Part shown: piece after piece, positions 23,322-35,382 of the stretch
Numbering within the stretch: the first letter of the stretch is position 1
Layout of the letters: every line of letters begins with the position of its first letter
Assembly: GCF_033439725.1 (NCBI RefSeq)
Contig: NW_026944383.1
Location: forward strand, 496,001 to 560,000
Length of the DNA: 64,000 bases
DNA from: Neurospora tetraspora
Taxonomy: Eukaryota > Ascomycota > Sordariomycetes > Sordariales > Sordariaceae
Reading direction: 5' to 3'
Notes under the pieces: generated by a model
Told to the model about the DNA's origin: nothing
The model's database searches: none
Seen by the model: the letters and a program-made list of their open reading frames with translations, nothing else
Made by a program: the position numbers and the translations under genes

Positions 23322-25068
23322 ATAATATCAGCCTGGCAGGTTTCGAGACCGAAGCTTGTTGCTGCAGACCAGCAATGGACCACCGCTATCGGCAGCGGTT
23401 GCGGACAGATCAAGCAAACCCAGACCATTGATGGCGTGGCGCCCCCAGGCCAGTACCGGAGCGAAAGTGACAGGCTCAACGAGGTTAACCGCAGGTTAAA
23501 TGGAAGTACAGGCGATCCAGGAAGCCATATGCAATGGTCATTGATCAACAGCCAGACGCTTAAGGGAGCGCAGAGACCCAATTCAGAAGGGTAGCGCCGC
23601 ATACAGAGCTGACGAGTCCTTGCACCACGATGACGGCAAAAGGTGTCTTCAACCAAATATTTCGAGTCTACATGGGGCATCGAGTTACCATTTCTCCTTC
23701 TCAATGGTTGGACCGTTGGTGAAGGACAAAGAAGTGCTTGCATGGACAAGGGGACCATGAGCCCACAACCAGGCGGTAGCTCAGCTTGTAGGGTGCGGGA
23801 AGGATGCGGGAAAGGTTACCTTGACGGCCAGACCTGGACCATTGATTCAGGAACCCCCACGGAATCGCCGCGGGGAACGACGGAGACGTCAAGGCTAGTA
23901 GAGAGTGACAGCAGCCAGCAAGGGGTTTCACATGGTCCATCAAATTTTTACCAACCAGTGGCCAAGTTTTTGGCATGGCAACACTGTGTTTGTGGCGGCC
24001 GAAAACACTCTTTCTCGTTGCTTTGTTGATGGCAGGTACTGAGAGGCAACCTACCTGAGCAAAGAGAGAAGAGACACTGAATAGTCCCCTCACAATGTCA
24101 AACTATAGCAACTGTTCAAGAGATAAGAATAGTAATAGCGGTATGTAAACTTTTGACAGTCTTTGCCATGTGCTCGCTGTCAGTCTGACACGTGGAGCAA
24201 GATTGACAGTTGCTGGGGTGTAGGTACGTACCTCTAGTAGTGTTCAATTACATACCAAAGAGAAACCAATTCGCACTGGGGAGGCTCTTTGAGTGGTGGA
24301 ACATGGATTACATCATGCAGATTTTCCAACGGCCTCAACCCCACCACGCCCAGCCTAAAACAACTGGAACCAGTCCAGACCATCCAGCAACTGCTAGTAT
24401 CATCGGCTTCATGGCCGTACCAGTTCTTGTTCAGTCCTCCTCCGGCGCTACGACAGACGCTACGACGCTGCGACGCTACGACGGGACAGCCGGATGCAAC
24501 ATGGCGCGGTCGGTGCTTGCCGTGTTGCTGGACTTCAACTGACAACGCAAGATTGCTCCATAGAATTTTGCTTCTTATCATCTGCCTGCACTCCTCGAAT
24601 CGCCTCCAGCTGAGGACGAACCTTCTACGATAGCTCGGCCTTTTTCACTTTTATTATCCTGTATATTTATCACGTTTTCTTTCCTTCGCGGACACCTACA
24701 TGGCTACATCAGAGGAGGTGCTGTATTTTCTGTACATATCTTGAACCTTTTTTACTTTCCTTCCCGTCGGTCCTCCCGCTCTCCAGTCACATTGCTTGCC
24801 GCATTGACGTGCTTTCTTACGTATCGCTTCCGCATCACATCATCCTGCTCAGTCTACATAGCAGTTCAGCTGGCAGGCAAGCATTAACAGTCAGTGACTG
24901 CATCTTGCACCTCCCTCATCTGTCACCCCGGAATTTTCGAAACGACCGACGGCTACTCAACTGCCCTTGCCCCTCTGGCAAACCTGGCATACCTGCCTAC
25001 CTGGCACCGACCCATCGCATACCTATACCGGTAGCACCCTGTAGGGTGTTGCGTCTTTACGACCTCCC
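23322..25068. other. Intergenic: PSF1 3' flank and VSB1 leader
   Basis: Positions 23322-23594 hold an open frame continuous with PSF1 after its stop. From about 24640 the plus strand is pyrimidine-rich and looks like the 5' leader of the transporter at 25069. A CGACGCTACGACGCTGCGACGCTACGACG-like ACG repeat lies at about 24452-24482. No other gene is supported. Confidence 0.45.
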
Positions 25069-28000
25069 ATGTCGTCTCCAGCTGCTGGCTTCTCCTCGTG
25101 GAGGAGATCTCCCAGACCGTCTTCCTCCGTTTCGCAGTATGCTTCGGCCCAGGAGGAAATAGAGTCTTCGAGTTCCTCCACAATCATCCCAACTAGGTCC
25201 GCCCAGGAGCCCTCCAACAATGAGACCCATCAGCTATATTCAACTTCGGTGAATTCAGTTGCCCACCGCGAACCCTTGAGGTCCTTTATTCATGGCTCGG
25301 TCCGTGACAATCTAGGTATGACTAGAACTACCCTTCTTGGTTGATACACAACTGACATTCATCTCTTCACAGCTCCTCTAGACAGTTACCAATACGCACA
25401 ATCCGTCCGCCAGGATACTGCCGAGCTAGCCAACTATTTTCTTTCCGACCCAAAAGACGGACAGAGCCCAGCGTTTCTTAACCGAAGACGATCCTCCGTC
25501 TCAGTCCTCGACCGCACAGCTCAGGGCCCAGATACCCAAGGTGCCGAGGAGGGTAATGGTAGGCGCCAGGACACCATAAACGAAGTGTCTGAGCCTCCGT
25601 CGCCAGAGGAAACCGATGTCGAATCAACAGCCGAGGGACCATCAATGCTCACCACAATGCTGAGGAGATCACCGCCAACTACAACATATATGCCGGCTTC
25701 AAATAACGATGAGTCGCAGGAGGAAGACGAGTCATGGGGAAATGGTGAAAGTAGCAGGAGAGGCTCATGGAAACATCCGGTACCAGTCCAACCCTCAACC
25801 GAACGGCAGGCAGAGGCGGCCGATACTTCAGACGAGCACGCGCCGTTGCTTCGGACCACATCTCGCGAGGCTCGGCATAGCTATGGTATGGCCAACGGCT
25901 CCAGCCACGATGCTGATATCGAAGACCAAAAGAGTCCGAGAAGGCGATGGACGACAAGACTTGCCGATTCCGCGAGGGATAGAAGAGATCGCATTACCAG
26001 CATCGCCAAGGTAGCAGCAAACCCAAAGCGCTGGGATCGTCATGCTCTATGGGAGAATGTCATCGTTGCGCCTGTCACATGTTTACCAGCCGTCATTGTC
26101 GGACTCTTGTTGAACATCCTTGATGCGCTTTCGTACGGCATGATTCTGTTCCCATTGGGAAGTCCCATCTTTTCAAACTTGGGATCCGCTGGTATCTCGA
26201 TTTTTTACGTCAGCACAATTATATCACAGTTGACATTCTCCTTTGGGAGCGTGTTCAAGGGTGGTGTTGGGTCCGAACTGGTGAGTACTTTCGTTCCTGA
26301 TTTCCTTGAACTGTCCATTGATACTAACAACATTAAAGATCGAAGTTGTGCCCTTTTTCCACAGTATGGCTGGTACCATTACCGAAATTGTCGGCGAAGA
26401 TGACCCGGAAGCTGTTATCGCAACGACCATCACATCCTACGCGCTGAGCTCGATGCTCACGGGCACTGTTTTCTACCTTATGGGCAAGTTCAAGTTTGGC
26501 TATCTCGTGGGTTTCATCCCGCGTCATATCCTGATAGGCTGCATCGGTGGTGTCGGTTGGTTCTTGATCGCCACGGGGTTCGAGGTGACGGCTCGCATGG
26601 ATGGCAGTCTCAACTATGATCTCGACACCCTGAAGCGACTCATCCAGCCAGACACTATCCCACTATGGACGATACCTCTCGGTTTGGCGATCATTCTGTT
26701 CTACGGCCATAAGAAGATCACGTCCAAGTATTTCCTTCCCCTTTATATCCTCACCATTCCTGCCTTGTTCTACATGGTATCGTTCATACTGGGTGGCCCC
26801 GACCAAGACTCTCTGCAAAAACATGGCTGGGTGTTTGAGGGACCTCCACCCGGTGAGCCATGGTGGTATTTCTACACTTTATACAGTAAGCATTCTAGCT
26901 GATCCGTGACAGACAAGAACATGACTGACTTCTATTTGCAGAGTTCCACAAGGTCGATTGGAGTGCCATTGTGCAGTGTATCCCCGCAATGTTTGCTCTG
27001 ACCTTCTTCGGCATCTTACATGTGCCCATCAATGTCCCAGCATTAGCACAAAATATCGGCGAAGACCATGCCGACCTCGATCATGAGCTCAAGCTACACG
27101 GCTACTCAAACTTCCTGTCAGGGTGCTTTGGCAGCATCCAAAACTACTTGGTTTATGCCAACAGCGTCTTTTTCATGCGCTCTGGTGGAAACACTCGACT
27201 GGCGGGTATGATGCTTGCTGCTCTTACTTTCCTCGTGATGATGATCGGCCCTTCCCTGATTGGTTTTATACCGGTCATGATGGTTGGAGTGCTCATCTTC
27301 GACCTTGGCTTTGAGCTGCTTATCGAGGCGGTTTGGCAACCAAGGAAAAAGCTGAAGTGGCTTGAATACATGACTGTGCTTGTCATTGTCGTGGTCATGG
27401 GCACCTATGACTTCGTCATTGGTATCGGAGTTGGCATTCTTTGCGCATTCGCCGCTCTTATTATCCAAACATCCAGAGTCTCGGCCGTCAGAGCGGTGTA
27501 CTCCGGAGAGGTCGTGGGATCGACTGTAAGGAGAAACCCAACTCAACAACATTACCTCAGAGATGTTGGAAAGCAAATCAACATCATTAAGCTTGCCGGT
27601 TATCTCTTCTTCGGAACAATTGTGAGCGTGGAGGAAAAGATCAGGGCTATGATCTCTGATGAGGAGTTCAACAATCGCCCGATTCAGTTCCTCATCATCG
27701 ATCTGTGGCTGGTCAACGGCGTCGACTACTCCGCCGGTGAGGTGTTTAACACTATCAGCCGCCTGCTCAACCACAAGGGCATCGAGCTAATTATCAGCGG
27801 TGTCGACACCGAACAAGAGCTGGGTCGACACCTAAGAGCGGCCGGTCTCGGTGAAGATGGGATTGACGTCAAGCTTCTCCCTGAGCTCAACTCGGCCTTG
27901 GAATATTGTGAGAACGAGCTTCTCAAGACGTTTTATGCCAGTCAAGAAGCAGCTCGTCTTTCGCGGACAGCAGATTCTGTACCTTCAAGCAGCTTGCAGG

Positions 28001-28593
28001 TGCCCTCTGCCCAAGCATCCTCTCTACAGCCTCAACTAGACCCCCTAGGATCTTCTCCCCGTCGCAGCCACCTCCAGGTGGCAGCTCGCCATGCGCTCAA
28101 CCAGCAAGCTGAGCAGCAACGAGTGTCAACCAGGTGGCAGAGCTTTAAGGAGCCGCTACGGCTGATGCTGCAAATCTTCCAGGACGTCAGCGACAAAAAT
28201 GAGGATTTCTGGTTCCGCGCCGTGGGTTACTTCAAAAGGCTTCAGTATCCCGCCGGAACTGTTATTTTCCGGCGCGGGGAGAAGGCGGAAGGATTTTACC
28301 TGCTCGAGCAAGGAATGCTCAGAGCCGAGTACGACCTGCCGCAGGGCTGGCTTTGTGAAAGCATCGTGGCGGGAACAACGTGCGGAGAGTTGCCTTTCTT
28401 CTCGGAGACGACGAGAACAGCGACGTGTGTGGTCGAGCACGACTGTGTGCTCTGGATGATGGATAAGGAAGGGTGGGAGAAGCTGCAGAAGGAGCAGCCG
28501 GATGTGGCGAGGGAGTTGTTGAGGATGGTGTTGAAATTGACTAGCGAGCGGATGAACGTGATCACGAGCTATACGCTTACTATGGCTGGTTGA
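25069..28593 (+). CDS. VSB1: Vsb1-like SulP-family vacuolar transporter with STAS and cyclic-nucleotide-binding-like domains
   Basis: The closest known relative by architecture is yeast Vsb1 (YGR125W), needed for storing arginine and other basic amino acids in the vacuole. The family is SLC26/SulP, yet the substrate need not be sulfate. Four exons: 25069-25315, 25373-26280, 26339-26885 and 26942-28593 give 1117 aa. Introns are 57, 58 and 56 nt. Residues 1-300 are a disordered, Ser/Glu-rich cytosolic tail. The membrane domain spans about 305-745 (starts VIVAPVTCLPAVIVGLLLN). A STAS domain is at about 773-900 (INIIKLAGYLFFGTIVSVEE). A cNMP-binding-like beta-roll is at about 985-1085 (FRRGEKAEGFYLLEQGMLRA, then GTTCGELPFFSETTRTAT). 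It ends tail to tail with the NLR-like gene, only 137 bp between stops. Confidence 0.9.
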
Positions 28594-28730
28594 TTATGCT
28601 TTTGTTTTTTCAGACGAGTATATATCATGTAGATCGTTACATACCTCTAGCGAATATCATCTACCGTATATGTTCAGCAAGTAGAAACGGCATCATATTC
28701 TCTCTGACGAACGAAACATAGCCTAACCAG

Positions 28731-31700
28731 CTAGCTATATCCCTTCTTCCCTGACTTCCCCCATTCACTCCTTCCTCCACTCAGCCAAGGTTGATACTGC
28801 GGGGGAGGCGGACGGCTATCTATATGAACATCCAACTGATCATACCCTCTCCCTTCCATTTCCGTCCTCCTAGAGGTGTTCTCAGGGGTATTATTCCTCC
28901 TCTTATTCGTAGAGGTATCCTCCATCATCAAGACCTTCGTCTTCATCTTCCGCCCCTCCTGTTGCTCCTGGGTTTCCATTTTCGAGGCCCCCTTATCCAC
29001 CTCCCGCGGATTCCGTAGCTCAACAACACTCGACGCCAACTCCCTCGGCCGCGATTTACCAGAAGTAAACATCCCCCAGAACCTCTCCCACGGTCCCATC
29101 GTCTCCCTCGAAAACTCCTCCATCCATTCTCGAGGAAACCAACCTTCTTTCTTTCCACTTCCACCCCAGCTAGTTCCTTCCCAGGACATGGAAGAAGCGC
29201 TCTGGTAGGAGGAAGCGGGAGCGGCTTGGGTCTGGGTCTGGGTCTGGGTCCGGGCAGATGAAGATGGGATTATGGATGCCTTAACGGGACCTCTAGTACC
29301 TCTAGTAAAGGAGAATCCTTGAGCAGTTGTTGAGTTAGGGTGGTGAGACCATGTACCTGCCTTCGGTACTGGTACTGATACTGGTACCGTGTCTGTTTCT
29401 GGCAAGGAAGTGGAAGGTATAGTTCTACTTGTACATTGTTTAGGTGCCCCTGCAGGAGGGGCAGGAGGGACCGGACGTGGAACCACACGAAGATGCACGA
29501 TGGGATCATCCCCTTCTACCAAATCCGCCAAGTGACAGAGTTCCTTGGATGACTCGATCAGTTGAACGTGTTTTTTGTAGATTGGTCTGATGTCTTGTAG
29601 GAAGGGAAGCAGGAATCAGTGTTCGAAGAGGGAAGCGCAAAGTAATCTTTTGATTCGCTTTTCGTGGTGCCAATGTAGGCGATCTGAAGGGGTGCATTTG
29701 CAGACTAACTTGTCGTCGTACTCACTGGGGGTGAACTGGTCATTAGTACAGCCGCAGTCTCGGTTGAGGAGCTCAATGCCTTCGGGCATGGAGACGAGGA
29801 AGTCTATGAAGCGGGGATGGATGGGGACGAGGGCGCGGTTGGCGAAGGGGAGGAGGTCGGCATAGTCATTCCGCTCGTATTCAGTCTTGTCCTTCCCTGA
29901 CTTTGAGCTTTTTGGAGGCGAGACTTGGTGTTGAGGTTCCATATCCTTCAGCACGACGAAGGGATATAGGTCCTTGTTGAGTTTGTTGGCTGTTAATTGG
30001 CAATTTTGCCAGAGGCGGTCAACTGTCTCTGTTGAGGGGTAGAGAGGCAATTTGTTTCCCTCAGCTAGAACAACTTCGAGGAGGGATAGGGGCCGATTTT
30101 TCAATCGGACCGAGGTGAAACGATGGGAGTGGTTGTGGGCGAGGATAAGGTTGAGATAGTATGAGATATTGCGGGAGTCGCTGAGTTGGTTGACCCAACA
30201 GATTTGAGAAAGCATGGAGCTGTAGAGCCTGAATGCTCTTGGCAGATGGGCGTCAGCATCAGTTCTGTCCCGGTCCAGAAGGGCATCATGGTCGTGAAGT
30301 TTTCCGAGTTCCAAATCTTGATCGCAAAGATCATTTTTGGTTTTCATAGCATGGAAAACATGAGGACTAACAAGAGGGCGCTTCTTCTCCATCTTCATCA
30401 AATTTGGTCTGGGGATGACGATCCAAAGCGTCTTGTAACACTTGGTAACATCCGTTGGCTTCCCTCACAATTTCTTCCACCGTCTCTTCCATTCTCTTTT
30501 GGCGCCATTTCGGGGTCTTCGTGCTGTAACCTTTCTCCAACATACCAAACCTGTGGCGGCAGATAAGTTTCATGTCGTTGCCGTTGATGTCCTGGACACG
30601 AAGCATCGGGGCTTCCACGCCAACTGTCACGACTGACCCAGATTTCATGACTTTGCGAGGTAGATGGAAGTCGTGGAAGTCTTTTTCCGGTCTGCTCGCT
30701 ACGATGGTTTTGATCGAATTCGTTACGGGCATGGCAGCTGTATTACCCTCGATCTGTTCTCTGTCTTTGACTTTGTGCCAAGGCTGGATGTTGCGAACTT
30801 TGTCAATGAACTCCGTAAAATGGAAATAGTCCGCGTTGTTATCCTCCCAGGTCTGCGTTCTGAAACCTGATGGTCCGTCCAGAAATATGTAAACCGGTCT
30901 GAACGAGTCCAACCCGGTCAACGCCGCAATGAAGTATTCCTCCAGCCACCTGGTTGACCAATGCGAGTTTTCCATGGGAATGAAGTTGTCTTTCCATGCC
31001 TCTCGAGGGATGTAACTGGGTAAAGGAACATCCACATCGCTCATGCCCAGTAGTTTGTACCACCTTTGCATGAAGATAATATCAAGCATCAATGGCTCTT
31101 GCTCGAAGAGTTGGAGAAGCAGATCGTTGAGCATGTACCGATGGGTGGTGTAGAACGGATCTTGTCGGTCTTGGTAAAAGTAAAAGAGTACAATTGGGTT
31201 CCGATCTCCTGGATTTCTGATGGGCTTGAGAATAGAACGGTTTTGAAGAACCGTATCAACGATCAGCCTCATCAAAACGCTTTTACCGACACCAGGATGG
31301 CCAGAAATCCAGAAAAGATTTCCCTGGGCTGTGGCGTTTTCTGTGCTGTTCTCCGGCATAGCTTGAAGCCAGTCTATGAAGACCCTACGTCCATCCTCCG
31401 GTTCGGTGCTTCCATCACCGTCAGTTGCCAGTATCCATCGAAGCGCGCCAGTCTTCATACTGGGCTTCCGAATGCGCTGATACCGACCGCCTCGCTTGAA
31501 GCTGAGCTTCAAACTGTTCATAATATGAGATCGAAGAACGCCAATTGGAGGCCGGTACAGATAACTCTCCCTAAAGTCCCAAAATTTGTCATTGTATCTG
31601 GGACAGGCCATCGGGATATGAGGCAGTAGTCCATGTAGTGTCTCGGGCAAAAGGTTGAGGATCTTGTTCGGCTCAAGTCTTCGTCCAGCCTCACCGTCAT

Positions 31701-32714
31701 CGCGAAGAGCGACTACCAGGTTACACACGTTTTGTTCGATTTTCTCATGAGGCAGGTAACCAGAGGCAAAGTGGCTGCAGTTGCAAAGAAAAGCTGCTTC
31801 TTGTTCGGAACTGTACGGTGACGAAGTGTATCAGCATGATATCCGTGCATATCGTAACCATGGATACGTACCATAGTGTTCGGAGAAAGCTGGGCTCCAG
31901 GATCTCCTTTAGTATTTTGTGCAATTTTTGCAGTTTCGGCTTCGTCTCGTGTCTAAGTGCCGAGAGAAGGGGTTCCAAGGTCAGTATCTTGCAGCGAGGA
32001 AAGAAGATTGGTGTTGCCTTACGAATCCGGGTTCCTGGTTCTTATCAAAGACTACATGCTGTATTAGACGCCTGGTCATAGCTGTCGCTCGTCTCATAAC
32101 AAGAGGGTTGCGGTGCACTATCCAGTACTTACCTCGTACGCATCCCGTAGCACCATCGAGTATGCTAGTATTTTGCTATGCAACACTTGTATTGACGCTA
32201 CTTTTGGCATGGCCTCGTAGACCTTTTGTAGATGGCAAAGAAGGAGATACTCGCACATCGTATCAAAGAAGTTGTGGTATTTGGCTGCGGTTTCATCCTA
32301 GGATACTAGGTATGGCTGGAGTTCATCGAACATCTGGACGGTATAGGCCACCTTGGTGATCAACTGAAGGGCTGCAAATGCGTCCATTCTCACGGAGTCG
32401 CCAGACTCAGGACGGACATTCATATAGAGATCCGTCCAGTCACCCATAACATGGCCGGTACGATATGGGGAATAATAATCTGCCATCTCCGTTCGTTCGG
32501 GTGGATTTTCCGCTGGCGCGATGATATTGGCTCGGGCAGGCATCGTGGTAGGAGGCAAGGCGTTGCCAGACTGGAAAACGTTCGTTCGTGAGAGCGACGA
32601 ATTCGAGCTTGGGCTTCTGTTCTTAGTGGATGTCCGAGTCAAATCTGGTAGATACGCATGGAAAGGAACTGACCTGCCTCCCAGTCCCTGCTTTCCATGA
32701 CTGGAATGGGACAC
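28731..32714 (-). CDS. NLR-like NACHT NTPase; N-terminal part probably damaged
   Basis: Fungal STAND/NLR proteins of this kind are thought to act in non-self recognition. The well-supported exons (minus strand) are 31810-30372, 30316-29726 and 29593-28731, with introns GTTAGT/CAAG (55 nt) and GTGAGT/CAAG (132 nt); all phases fit. The NTPase core carries the P-loop WISGHPGVGKSVL (about 31275-31315) preceded by a WIL...FIDWL segment typical of these NACHT proteins. A helical middle follows, and a low-complexity C-terminus with TQTQTQT. Upstream, an exon ending at the 31872 donor (GTACGT) is clear. Further upstream, 32714-32133 encodes an MDAFAALQLITKV-type N-terminus but has an in-frame TAG at 32298-32300. 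The link from 32133 to the 31.9-kb exon needs a frame change I could not explain by good splice sites. The start is uncertain. It may be a pseudogene in its first third, or a shorter protein. Confidence 0.65.
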
Positions 32715-34180
32715 TGACCTGGGCGGCTATCCCATAATGATCACGCTCACATTTGTTCTGTGCCAGGCGTGAGTCTTTGTCTCCCGTCGAGAAAGGCAAA
32801 CCAACACCAACGAAGACCAACATGGAAGAACCAACGCGACCGAATGACCAACCTTTAGAATTGAGCACCTGCTGAAAGAAATCACGGAATCGTTTCCTGC
32901 GCGCCTTCCGTTATTTTCGATCTTGCCAGTTCTGAGTGTCGGAGATCATTCCTTTCCCTTGTGGCCATAACGCACACCAAAGTCTGAGCAACCTCGCAGT
33001 CCCGTCGATCACTGCAAACGAAGTCAATGGCACTTGTTTCATGTGGATTCAAGTCATGAACTTGATTGAAGAAATGATAGAAGACGAGTGATGCAAGCCT
33101 CACAAACAACCTCGGAAAGAGCACAGTGTCTAACCCTAACCCTAACCCTGTTGACGATCCGTTGTATACAATTGATGCGATGAACCATGATGAGCCCACA
33201 GTTCACCGACAAGGATATCTATCACTTGCACAAATGAAAGACGCTAAGCAATGCCAAGATCTCGTGATAGCTTCAACATCATCAGCTTTATGTAACCCAC
33301 GGAAGAAATATTGCACGTAGTGGCTCATCGCCTCACCAAACAAACCCAACCAGAAAAAGTGCAAAAAAAGAGGACAAGAGCAGGGATCGAACGGCTGACG
33401 TCACGATGTAGTGGAAGGGAGTAGAAGAGCCCTATTTGCGTAGCCGGAAGACGCCACCATAGCCGTTACTTCCACTGGAGTGGTCCCCGTTCCTTAGGGC
33501 TCATAGGGAGCATTTAAGTATCGCTAGGCCCTAGTACTGCGAGGGTTCCATGTGGCCTGTAGTGCGCAACTACCACGCAGCTCAGCGCACCACACCGCTC
33601 GACCACACTGCCATTCTTGTTAAGTGTTGAATACCTGTCAACTTGAGGTCCTTTATGAACCCCCATTTGAGGTCCCGGTCATTTTGGGTGCATGCGACCA
33701 CTTCCCACTTCTCACTTCCCACTTCCCACTCACCATGCATCATCCTCTCCGCTTTCAACGAGAAAGGTATGTGGGAAGGAAAAAACAGTCGGGCAGGTAA
33801 GATACGGAATCAACAAAGATCATTTGCATCGTACGTCTGTTTCCACTAAGTGCAGGACACTGGTTTCCCTCAAGTCGACCAAGTTCTTGACGTTGCCTGT
33901 TGGCGATGTTGGCGGTTGGCGGTTGGCACCGGTGCGACCTGAAAACAACATGCCGTCAAGTACCCCCCTGAACCAACGAACTTACATGCCATTGCCATTA
34001 CAAAGAGACCTCAACTGCCGACCAACTTCCACTTCTTTCTTTCTCAGTGCACAAACAATATCATACAACCGCAATTTGGATGTCAACAGTAGTCAAATAG
34101 AAGCGAAAGTTCAGGACATCCAGGTTTTCCCTGGGACCTTGACAACAAATTGAAGCCGTTTCGAAATCGCAAAGAAATAA
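32715..34180. other. Gene-poor stretch with a telomere-type repeat
   Basis: No supported gene. It contains an interstitial telomere-like repeat at 33131-33149 and a CACTTCCCACTT-type short repeat at about 33700-33730. A degenerate T-arm-like word at about 33371-33388 does not pair as in a tRNA. Confidence 0.45.
33131..33149 (-). repeat. Interstitial telomere-type repeat
   Basis: TAACCCTAACCCTAACCCT, just over three units of CCCTAA (TTAGGG on the minus strand), the standard filamentous-fungal telomere repeat. It lies inside the chromosome next to the NLR-like gene. Confidence 0.9.
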
Positions 34181-34189
34181 AAAGGAATA

Positions 34190-34448
34190 CAAAGACCAGA
34201 AAGACCGATCTGCTGCGATGGGGAAACCTCATCCAAAGGCCATATCTCATCATCTCATGTTAGACTCCAGTCATATCCAAACTCACCCTCCCTAATCCAT
34301 GCTGAAACTGGTGTGATCTGGGAGGGCATCTTCGCTACTTATTTTACTACAGCATTCATGGGTTCCTTACCCGAGATACCTGGCTGCCTTGGCATCCGGA
34401 GGCCGGCACAGAGTCTTCTTCGCCAGGGGCAGTTTACATGTATGTATG

Positions 34449-34479
<31 letters not shown>

Positions 34480-34620
34480 TGATGCTGAAAACTGGAACAA
34501 CGGGACTACAACATCGGTTGGCTCGATACCTTGAGCGATACTCCTATGTATCATCAATATGCCATCCTGGGCTTACAAAACAGTTCTTTGCATATTTTCT
34601 TCTGCCCTTTGTTCCGTCTC
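34190..34620 (+). repeat. Diverged tandem duplication, copy 1
   Basis: This pairs with 34815-35215 in direct orientation at an offset of about 630 bp. Shared blocks in the same order include CAGAAAGACC, ATGTTAGACTC, ATCCATGCTGAA...CTGG, the CCTGGC(T/A)...GGAGGCCGG-like block, TGATGCTGAAAA and CAGTTCTTTG. It has no open frame. Copy 1 contains an ATGT microsatellite absent from copy 2. Confidence 0.65.
34438..34479 (+). repeat. (ATGT)n microsatellite
   Basis: About ten uninterrupted ATGT units within copy 1 of the tandem duplication. Confidence 0.95.
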
Positions 34621-34814
34621 CCACTTATCCATTAGTACCTTACTCATTCGTTGAAGTCTAATCTCAGGATATTATGTCTTGTTCCGACGAAACGACGCTG
34701 AGACTGTCTGGTGATGCCCATGTCGCTAAGGGGAAAACATGTTCCCTGAAATCTCGCCGACAGATGACAATATCTGGTATTTCGAAAATCGCGACCAGAC
34801 CAAAACCAAGAGAC

Positions 34815-35215
34815 TTCCCAAACCCAGAAAGACCAATATCTGGCGCTGAAGTGGCCCCCTCATAAAAATGCCATCCATATATCATCTTATGTTAGACTCA
34901 TATCCAAACACAACCCCCCTGATCCATGCTGAAGCTGGAGTAATCTGGGAGAACATCTTCTTATTTAACACCATCATCTACCTGTATAAATACCTGACCC
35001 AAAATAGCTGTCCTGGCATTCAGAGGCCGGGTCTGCTTTCCCAATCCGATGTTGTAGGCAATGATGCTGAAAATAGGCACAATGGGGACCCGGTGTCGGC
35101 TGGTTCGGGGTGGTTTGAAGGACACTCGCCTAGAATGGTATGCAGCACATGTTGCAGTGAGCTCACAACCAGTTCTTTGTTTTGTTTTCTGCTTTTGCTT
35201 CATTCGGGCGTAGTT
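34815..35215 (+). repeat. Diverged tandem duplication, copy 2
   Basis: The second copy of the 34190-34620 sequence. Many differences between the copies are A/G or C/T changes, compatible with old duplication plus repeat-induced point mutation; I have not counted them. Confidence 0.65.
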
Positions 35216-35382
35216 TGAAGTATGATCGGGATAGGTAGTGATGCTTTAACGAAAGATTAGAGGAAAAGGGAAAGACGTCGACGCCGAGCGTAGATGCCCG
35301 CGCAGTCTAGAAGGAACCATCCCATGTCAAGGTAGACAGATGATTCCTACCAATATAAGCTGTTCTTGTTCACCCAACAAGC

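Noticed and set aside
33351-33480. Minus-strand tRNA suggested by GTTCGATCCC
   Set aside because: The T-arm stem does not pair and no cloverleaf closes around it.
34438-34479. CRISPR-like or regulatory array
   Set aside because: Simple ATGT microsatellite without spacers.
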